Assembly (NCBI GenBank): GCA_013368315.1
Contig: JAACJM010000048.1
Location: forward strand, 62,001-126,000
Direction: 5' to 3'
DNA: 64,000 nucleotides
Source: Tetrapyrgos nigripes
Taxonomy: Eukaryota > Basidiomycota > Agaricomycetes > Agaricales > Campanellaceae
Both the position numbers and the translations under genes were made by a program. The notes beneath the pieces were generated by a model. That model ran no database searches and was not told the DNA's origin. It saw only the letters and a list, made by a program, of their open reading frames with translations. This document shows, piece by piece, positions 56,173-64,000 of this stretch. How positions within the stretch are numbered: the first letter of the stretch is position 1; every line of letters begins with the position of its first letter.

Positions 56173-57976
56173 CTATCTCGTAAAGAATCCAGCTGCGCTG
56201 TCCGCTGTGGAAGGTCGACTTCTGGGGTGCAGCTCAATTACTTCTGCATGCAACCGTCCCTCCTGTGCCTCTATACTTCCTGCAGTACCCGGTCGAGTTC
56301 TCGAGTGCTGCTGTATCGTCTCTCGAACAAACCGTTCTCTTTTCGCCCCAAATGTTTCTTGTTCGTCGATAAAAGTTGACCCCATCATATCCATTGCGTT
56401 GGATACAAACTGAGTGGCGACGACACCGACCTCTCCGTGGTCGTCGTTGAGCTTGGCTCTGGATCGTGTAAGAGGATTCTCCCAGCCGTCTCTTGGCTGT
56501 CGCAAGTTGAGAATGAGTCGTGAAATCATGAGACTAGTGATGAGTTGACTGAACGAGGCCCCGAATGCTTTCAGATCGTCTGCAGCGGTCTATCGTTGCC
56601 AGCTTTGGTGTCAGAATCGGAAAAGGAAGCGATGACCGAGACATACATAGTAGATCAGCACATTGGATGCGTTTGCTATGAAAATGAATAAAAAGTACAT
56701 GGTACCATCCCGCATGAGTATATAAGCGGTCCTATGTATGTAGTCAGTCAATGGGTGTTCAGTAATGGTAGTGAAATTGTCACTGACGATACGTTCTGTG
56801 ATAGGTATCTTCTTGTACGGTAGATGGTGAGTAGGAATATTATCGAGTCGAGTATTAGTGGGGCAACCCAGAGTGAAGCTAGGGAAAGACTCGGTCAATG
56901 AATAGAAGTGACATCTTATACTACTCACGAAAGAGAGGACGGGTCCCTGTTAGAACACAACCTTATTTTGGTCGATGATATTAGCTGGGTGGGTCAAAGT
57001 CACTTGCGGTGATAAAGACGAACCGTGAAGCGGGGGAGGGAGAGGCGCAGCTGTTGAGAGAGAATGCATGAGAAACAACTGCCGGGAGAAGACTTGTTGC
57101 GGATGACACACCAAATCCCGATACTATGCCAATCGACGAAATGATTACTTGTCCAGCCAACAGCAGCAGTAAGAATATGAGCAGCAGTTTCGGTCGTCCA
57201 TATAATGCGTAAACCCTCAGAATCATCACAACTATAGTCCACAGCTTAGACGAGGAAGAATTGACAAAGTGGAGAAAACCAACGTTCGGCAACTATTGGA
57301 GTGGGTTAGAAGCTCATGCAATTCAACACCGAGAAGAAGCTTACTGGTTACAAGAGCAGTGGTCCCGGCTCCTTCGAATGCCACAAACTGAGCACAACTA
57401 CAAACATTCCGACATTCGAGATTGACCAATGCGCGCTTGATAAAATAACCAACTCACACCTGACAAAGGATCTAAGTCCAAAAGAAAATGACTACATGGC
57501 TAAAAATACACACCTCCTGTGGCCAATTCCTTTGATGGAAAGCTAATATATGCGAGTCAGCTGGGGAAACCAGTACTAGGAAACGAAAGTTATTACCGAC
57601 GAGGACAACGATGAACTCTAAGGGGGTAACATAACGATTGAGAAAGAAAAGGAGCGTTGCAACATTGAGCTTCTGGCCCCATATATAGGTCACCTGAAAG
57701 AAGAACAAGGAATTCAGTGAGTAGCTAGGGCTGGCAAAGACCAGAACGACTCACCTCCTCCTCGAGAGTCAGGACTACGTCACAGTATACAACCCAATCG
57801 TCAACCAATGTCACTCTTTGCAAAATTACTACTCACAATGGTCATAGACAACCATTACAAACGCTGAGAGTTGGAAGTAGAGTGCCGCTTTGCTATTGCC
57901 AAATCAGCACTGAGGAGTGAACATTGTGCAAGACAACTTACAGACGGAGATCTGCTGTAGCGAGCGACTCTGACAT
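56173..57976 (-). CDS. DUF6533-domain multi-pass membrane protein
   Basis: Intron-rich minus-strand gene starting MSESLATADLRL (the codon is completed across intron 1), then AALYFQLSAFVMVVYDHFLT and LEEEVTYIWGQ. The YDHxLTxxxEVxxxW stretch is the hallmark of DUF6533, a large Agaricomycete family with about seven membrane helices. Next come NVATLLFFLNRYVTPLEFIV, FVAFEGAGTTALVT, VVMILRVYALYGRPKLLLIF and QVIISSIGIVSG; later helices include RTAYILMRDGTMYFLFIFI. The cytosolic C-terminus begins MISRLILNLRQPRDGW and is charged. Function is unknown; a receptor-like role has been suggested only from topology. The ATG at 57974-57976 is chosen because the spliced frame runs straight into the domain. Confidence 0.82.
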
Positions 57977-58189
57977 GGCAGCCAGTAGAGAGGGAATAGC
58001 ATCCAAAAAATGGTTGCTTCTCGAGACGAGCAGGATATATACCTCCTTTGAGGCTTCCGGCTCTCACATCCGAGCTGGACCCACGCGAATTTGTGCGATT
58101 GATTCGATATTTCAAACTAGAGGAAGGACTGTCATAGGACCTGAATAGATCTCACGATTCCGGTGACAATAAGTGAAGTATCACTGAAG

Positions 58190-59640
58190 GATAGAATGGA
58201 CGGCGCTCACTGGCAACTCGCGCATGTCAAAAAGAACGGCATCTGTATGCAGCGTTAGTCGCTTAATGGAAGAGAGCAGAAGAGGACAAAGTTCTCGGCC
58301 TGTCGTTCTTGAGCGAATAGACGTCAAGTTTGGTTAACTCCACAAACTTCTCAGCTTTAGACGCTTTGAAGGCGGCCGTCAAAGATAGATGCGAAAGTCT
58401 TTCCATGTCTTTCCCTGCCTACGCATACACGCTTCTTCGTTGTAGTCAAGGGAAGTCCACCATGGATATTCAGGGTAAAAACGCACACGATAGATAAGGA
58501 CCAATGACACAAAAGCATGGACCAACGGAGAAATACTTCCATCATCTGTAGAAACAGATGGAAAATGGCATCACTGCACTTTGACTGTTGGTGAACGTTA
58601 CCGTTCCGTAATTCTGTATCACTCCCTGAATTAGTCGAGGGGTCTAGTCAAGTTTTGACAACCCGAAACATACCAGAATGACTTGCAATGACGCTTCCTC
58701 GGGGTCTGGAATTTTCCGTGGATCAAAGCGGGATGTCGAAAGCGATGTCTGAGCCCGTTGAGAAGAGAACAAGAAGGTCAGCAGCCTTCAAAAGAAGGGA
58801 AGAAGGATGAGAGGAAACATGGTCCTCGACATTATGAATCCTAAAGGGGTATAGAGGAGATTGGGCGGACAGAAAGGCTTCGTTGCTCTGAAAAGTATGT
58901 CAACACCTCTTCATACCTAAAGGGAGAAGCAAGAGACTCGAGAGAAGGGTCTCTGCCGATTCTCGACGCGGATATGAACGTGGAGGAGGGGGAGTATTAC
59001 CTGGGCTAGGTCCGAGAGACTACACGCCAAAATTATTTCATCACCAGAAGAATATTGCCTATAGAGTTTCGGTAGAGAGATCTTGACAAATCTACGAGCT
59101 CCGTCGGTGAATGTGGACTTGGTGTACAATAGTAGAAAAAGCCAATGCACAGAAAGTTGATAGAAAGACCGTGACAGGATCCTGATGACATTTAGATCTG
59201 CTGCTCTATGAACAGTCTCAGCCGTCAAGAAAGCTTGGTAGCATGTAGAGGAACTCGGGACTGTCCAGGAAAGCTCGCGTTGGTATATTCATTCCTCGAG
59301 GACGAAAATAGCGTAGAAACAGCTATAGATACTAGAGGCCAGTCAGATCGTAGCATCAATTGCAAAACTTGTGCAAAACGCACCACTATAGCACCAAACC
59401 AAAACCTCATCCAATCTACTCCGTAGCCTCAACCATCTCACTTCAAGACGTTCGGAACATTCATAATGGTGCTTGAAGTCTGCATCCTTTCGCGACGTCG
59501 TGAACCCAGGTGTCAAATTGAGAGTGAACGCTTTTGGGCTGGTTTTCGAGTAACTGCGATGATTTGACGAGTATCCAGCAGAGGCCTCAACGGCGGCAAG
59601 CGAGTGAATGCACAAGGAACGTAAAAAAGAGAAACTTATT
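58190..59640 (-). CDS. unidentified, possibly multi-exon gene
   Basis: Several minus-strand patches read like protein between good splice sites: about 59343-59615 (starts MCIHSLAAVEASAGY), 58995-59228 (LNVIRILSRSFYQLSVHWLF, then DEIILACSLSDLAQ before a GTAATA donor), 58690-58770 (STSRFDPRKIPDPEEASLQ before GTATGT) and 58560-58620 (GVIQNYGTVTFTNSQSAVM). I recognise no family and cannot place a full exon chain; a stop-free transcript is not proven. Exact borders are approximate. Confidence 0.25.
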
Positions 59641-60283
59641 ACACGGCATGGTCCACGAGCGTTACAATGAGACGTCGTGACCGTCCAAGCTGAAGACTGT
59701 TGCCGAGTGATGTTGCGAAGTTTGGCAGAGCCTCTTTTCTAATACTCACAATAATTTATGTATTGATAACCAACGCTGATACTAAAATACAAACGGAATG
59801 AAGGCCTTTCGTCCAGCAGAATATTCTTTCTGATCAATCCGTTCTACTCTTAGACTCAGGCTCTGCTTGTCCAAAACCCGGACGGCCACCGGAATATTTT
59901 AGAGGTAACGAAATTCAAGGGTGTTGATCCGTGGACTGGGGAAGACGCTAGAGGAGGTTGTGGGCAGCACCAAGATGTCAATCGCGTCGATTTTGCCAGC
60001 TGTGATGGATTATGTCGAGGTGTGATGGTGTCAAACCTTAACCGTACGCTACTTCAACTCTCACGTGGCTTCGGCGAAAGGCCATGCCCGAGGCTAACCT
60101 TCACCTACTTCAACTTACCGCTGGCCATATACACATTGCTCAGCATCCCATCTGGCTACACTAATACTCACATAAACACCGAGCTGCAACCTCAGCCATG
60201 TCATAGGCTAGTGTCCTGTATAAAAACTCGGAATGCCTAGGTGACTACTCCAGTTTTCTGGACATCGCAAACACGAACTAAAC

Positions 60284-61047
60284 ATGTCTAATAGCAACGC
60301 GACTTCCCCTCCAATTCCCAGCCAGGAGCTTCTTTATTGTAACGCCAAGTATGCCGAGGGCCACAATGCGAAGATCGGCGCAGAGAATTGGGGACATTTC
60401 CCCAAGACTGCCATTAGTACGTCTCGTCCCATCTTTCATGGTGTTTTTGCTGATATTGGTCTCGAAATTTGCAACAGTCGCGTGTATGGACTGCCGCCTC
60501 CAGTGAGTATGGTTATGAGTTGAATCGTTGTCATGTAATGGTTGACGTGGATGCCAGCCCACAGAAACAACTCGGACTCGGCGACTTCGATACAACAATC
60601 ATCTGAAACGCAGGTGGTGGAGTGTAAGTCAGGCTCAGGACATTTTTCATCCATTGTGACTGAAGATTACCCTTCTCACCGTCTTACCACTTGCAGTGGC
60701 GAGCTCACCAGGTCCATTCTCATCACCCAGAAATTCGGGACTCGCCACTTTGTCCTGATCAAGCACAGTGATTGTGGCTACTTCTACAACAGCAAAAACG
60801 CTATCATGGAGGACTTCAAGGCCACGCGAAAGACCCGAATGCTATCGATGCTGTAGCGGATAAGTTACCCGCCGAATTTGGACAATTGAGCGTTGATAAC
60901 TTGGCCTTGCATGATGTCGAGTATCTGAGGAAGAGTCCCTTGATCTATCCTGATACGAAGGTCACTGGATGGGTATTTAAATCCCAGACTGACGATACCC
61001 ACTATGTGTGTATGTACGTTCACAACACTAGGAAGCGAGTGCAACAC
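60284..61047 (+). pseudogene. beta-carbonic anhydrase with one stop and one frameshift
   Basis: Exons 60284-60416, 60479-60503, 60558-60623 and 60697 onward join to give MSNSNATSPPIPSQELL, NWGHFPK, the zinc/dyad motif ACMDCRL (CxDxR), QLGLGDFDTTII, NAGG and the second zinc motif HSDCG. All zinc ligands (Cys, His, Cys) and the Asp-Arg dyad are intact. A TGA (60604-60606) stands where the family has Arg before NAGG, so CGA-to-TGA is likely. Near 60810 the frame moves from MEDFKA to GHAKDPNAIDAVADKL. The C-terminus continues RKSPLIYPDTKVTGWVF. The enzyme would interconvert CO2 and bicarbonate; the lesions should abolish it unless they are sequence errors. Confidence 0.8.
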
Positions 61048-61105
61048 TGAGCCTGTCTTATATGCCCATTCCTCCCTAACATGTTAAATGTAGCTTCATC
61101 ATTGA

Positions 61106-61206
61106 TTGATCATTGATAACTTGGCCTCGCGTGATCTCGAGTATCTGAGGAAGACTTCAAGAGTCCCTTGATATATCCAGGGACGAAGGTCACTGGATGG
61201 GTATTT
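61106..61206 (+). repeat. duplicated tail of the carbonic anhydrase relic
   Basis: Repeats 60888-60979 (TTGATAACTTGGCCT...GATGTCGAGTATCTGAGGAAG...GTCACTGGATGGGTATTT) with substitutions and a short insertion. The intervening 61061-61104 also occurs at 56097-56140. Confidence 0.8.
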
Positions 61207-61579
61207 GATGATAATAATGGGAAGGCAAGTCCTAACCTCCCCTTTGTTCTGATACGGTCTGAGGAAAGATTCGTCAGGTGGCGTAGGCCTTCGCACACAA
61301 TAGAATGACTCGCAGTTCCAGTCTTTCAAGACAATATGTACGTTTTGCATACTTGTTTTTTACCGTACAAGTGAGTTTGCAAATTTTACAAATGTGGTAA
61401 TTGGGGCTAAGGGACTATGAAGGGAGGACCTTATACTGACAAAAACCTCCAAAATATCCACATCGCGCAGACGCGTCGAGGCTCGGAGGCCACTGGTATT
61501 ACAAAACGAGTTCAAATTTAAGATACTTATATATACGCCACCTTCCCAACTGTGAGTCAATAACTAAGTCCCAGTCCAA

Positions 61580-64000
61580 TCACACAAACACCTCATCCAC
61601 ACGCTCCAATTCCTTCGGAGCACTCTCAAACTTTTCAAAAGCAGTTCTCGCAGCCAAAAACTCTTCTTCAATAATCGCAGCATGGGCAACTGAGCGTGGT
61701 TTGATGCTGCATGAAAATGATTTTGGGGCAAGGAAGAGGTCCTGTTGAATCAGAGTGATAGTGATGATTAGCTAGTTACCCTCCAAGTCCTCAACCTTGG
61801 AATTCGGATTAACAAAGCTGACTGCACTGACATTTTTGAGATCAAGAATATTGACTGGCACTGGTTTTCCTGTGTTTGAATCTATAGCTGGAGAGAAATG
61901 AAATGCCCACAATAGGTTCATTGCGTTCAGAGCCTGAAAGATAGGAAAGGTATGAGGCTATCAGCGAGGAACGGGAACGAAAGATGCCCATCAGTGAGAC
62001 TCACCAGGGATGTATTTGCAACGTGGATCCCAGGACATATTCTCTGCATCGAGCACGAGTTAGTATGTACAAATACCAGTGGCACCATTACGACAAAAGC
62101 AGCTCACCCTTCCACTTCCAAAGATGATGTTATTCCTAAAATCACTAACGTCCACACCTGGCTTTGCACCGAATTCGTTTTGGAGATATCGATCGGGGTT
62201 GAATATTTCGGGATTCTCGTAGACATCTGAGAGGGAACGAGTCAGTGCATGCCACAGAATGTGGAAAATGCAAAGGGAGTCTGACCTGGGTCATGGTAAA
62301 TTCCCCCTGCGGACCGTCAAAGAATCAGTCAGCTTGTGGTACCATGATACAGTCATGAGTACTTACAAGCATTCATGAACAGCGTCGTTCCCTTTAGCAA
62401 AAAGCAGTTTCGATACTAAGAACAGCCATCAGTCAGCCAGTATTCAAGTAACTTTTGAAAAAGTTACCAACCGTTCCATCGTCCAGCATGGCATGAGGTA
62501 TAGAGATCGGAGCCACTGGACGGAACCGATGAAGCTGGATAATAGAGGTCACTACATGACTTCACTCAACAGTATTTGACAATGGCACGCTCACCTCGTT
62601 TACCAACGCTCGGCAATATGGCAAATCCGCAAAATCTTCTAGTCTAGGCGCACGTTCTTGTCCGATGACGCGATCCATTTCCTCTTGGGCTTTCTTCTGG
62701 ACTTCTGGGAATGCTATCAAGGAAAGTATCATCCATTGGAGGAATAAAGACGTGGTATGCACTCCTCCTTCGAGCAAGACGCCTCCGAGAAACCTGTGCA
62801 TGAAAGCATAGTATATGTCAGCAATAGTGGGGGCGTTAGCTTGCTAGCAACAGGACAAACTCACGCTACCTCTCTCCTGGTCAGACCGTACTCCTCCCTC
62901 CGTTTGATAACCCCTTCCAAGAAAGACCCATTTTCCTTTCCATCTCTCACTCTATCCTCGGCGACACTCAAGAGATGGAAGTATATCCTCCTGACAAGCC
63001 TGTTGCCCCATTTTGCCATCCTCTTCCACTTTGCCCAGCGGTCGGGAATATAATTTAGGATGGGCAGCTGATCGACGGGTGGATGAGCACCGGGCTCAAA
63101 GATACGCGCAGTGGCATTGAGTGATTGGAAGATTCCCTCGACTTCTGCACAGTCGTACTCGGGGAAACGCTTGCCAAAGACGATGGAAGTTGTGACGGAG
63201 GTCGAGTAGCGTTCAAGGTGTGTGTAGACGCGCTGATGATTCGTCAGAGAGATGAGTATTTCCATGAACAAATCCAGAAGAAGACTCATATTCGGAGAGT
63301 GTAGAAGATCATGCATTAGTTGTGTAGCTTCAGCAATCTGATATATGGTGTCCCGTCAACTTAATAAGACTGGCCGTGCCGTAGGATCAAATGTTGTACT
63401 AACCTGAATTGGCTGATGTTGAATTGCTCCACTTGAGTTTAGCATTGGTTGCATCGTTTTACGGAAAAGACGCAGTGTGTTATCTGGTTTTGAGTTTGAG
63501 CTCCAAAAATGAGGGAGACTAGAAGACTAGTCAAGCACTCACTGTATGACATCGTGGCTGCATGTAAACCCTCAAACGTCGTCTCAGCGAAATAACTTTT
63601 CGGACGGTCGGAGGTCAGGCCGCTTTGTTGATCCAGAAGCTCTTTGACCGCCTTCATACTTGTCAGAACAATGGCGGTGTCAGACCCAAGCTTCAGCTAA
63701 AGCATATTAAGCTAAGTGGTCGTCCAGGAGGATCAAGGAGCTCATTGTAACTGACCGAATAAAAATCTCCGTATTCTCTGGCCCATTCGGTCAACCTGCG
63801 AAACAGTCAGCGACGTCGTTGGATACAAGAATGGGTTCGGACACTCACTTCATCCAAATGGACTGGGTCGGCAATAGATGCACATTGCCTAGGAGAGCTA
63901 CGGTGGGCGGACCTGGCGGAAGAGTAGATTCCCGTTGGCCTATTCTTGCTAGCTTCCAGATAATCCAGGTAAGCAAGACAGCGAAGAAGGCGACGCTTGC
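61580..64000 (-). CDS. cytochrome P450 monooxygenase, 5' end beyond the window
   Basis: Intron-rich gene; the first visible exon carries a membrane anchor (ASVAFFAVLLTWIIWKL) and the hinge LPPGPPTVALLGNVHLL. Then SDRPKSYFAE, IVFGKRFPEYD, the I-helix, the K-helix ELHRFRP (ExxR intact), NPDRYL and the haem loop FGSGRRICPG (Cys present, split by an intron), then HVANTSLALNAMNLLWAF. Stop TGA at 61580-61582 after ELERVDEVFV. The I-helix reads LLEGGVHTTSLFLQW: His stands where the usual AGxDTT motif has Asp. It resembles Agaricomycete class E group I P450s of secondary metabolism; the substrate is unknown. Only the first few codons are missing. Confidence 0.9.

Noticed and set aside
55958..56413. 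151-codon plus-strand frame
   Set aside because: Antisense shadow of the DUF6533 protein's C-terminal exon, which has clear family sequence.
1..64000. CRISPR arrays, bacterial operons, riboswitches
   Set aside because: No spaced direct-repeat array or prokaryotic signals; the intron-rich genes show a eukaryotic nuclear source.

Overview
The window reads as a basidiomycete (most likely Agaricomycete) nuclear chromosome. Nearly every recognisable gene is broken by many short introns of about 45-70 bases with GT(A/G)AG-type donors. The gene content is typical of such fungi: a DUF6533 membrane protein, secreted type-B carboxylesterases, cytochrome P450s, a PL1 pectin lyase, a eukaryotic single-chain urease and a Ty1/copia element. 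No bacterial or organellar signature is seen. Products are assigned by reading motifs, not by database search, and splice sites were placed by eye.

Layout. 1-4.8 kb: an intron-containing tRNA-Phe, an EXPERA/EBP-family sterol-isomerase-like gene, a 3-kb stretch without a clear gene, and a Ser/Pro-rich hypothetical gene. 6.4-25.7 kb: a tandem array of secreted carboxylesterases (three apparently intact copies, one copy frameshifted inside its nucleophile motif, one 3' fragment) that ends at an aldo/keto reductase. Shortened copies of the reductase tail sit behind esterase copies 2 and 3, so esterase plus reductase tail was the duplicated unit. The spacers have collected small inverted-repeat elements, a dead P450 fragment and a probable GH13 glucosidase tail. 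26-31.7 kb: inverted-repeat elements with a nonsense-bearing ORF, an MFS (DHA1-type) transporter, and two neighbouring paralogous genes with a CHORD-like Cys/His pattern, the first apparently frameshifted. 31.7-36.8 kb: gene-free, rich in microsatellites. 36.8-37.6 kb: a conserved-looking hypothetical gene. 38.7-45.8 kb: a complete but disabled Ty1/copia retrotransposon with 99.5% identical LTRs, a 5-bp target duplication, a half-tRNA(iMet) primer site and a polypurine tract. 47.7-51.2 kb: a complete urease with a duplicated scrap of its own 5' end just upstream. 51.4-55.5 kb: a pectin lyase and an internally deleted duplicate of the same locus. 56.2-58.0 kb: a DUF6533 protein. 58.2-59.6 kb: an unresolved coding stretch. 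60.3-61.2 kb: a beta-carbonic anhydrase with one stop and one frameshift, plus a duplicated tail. 61.6-64 kb: a P450 running off the right edge.

Theme. This is an accessory, fast-changing region: tandem duplication, partial copies and early-stage decay recur along its whole length. Several lesions look like C-to-T or G-to-A changes, and the only two LTR differences are at CpG sites. The intact genes point to substrate breakdown and detoxification (esterases, pectin lyase, oxidoreductase, P450, MFS export) and nitrogen scavenging (urease); that joint role is inference from content, since eukaryotic neighbours are not operons.
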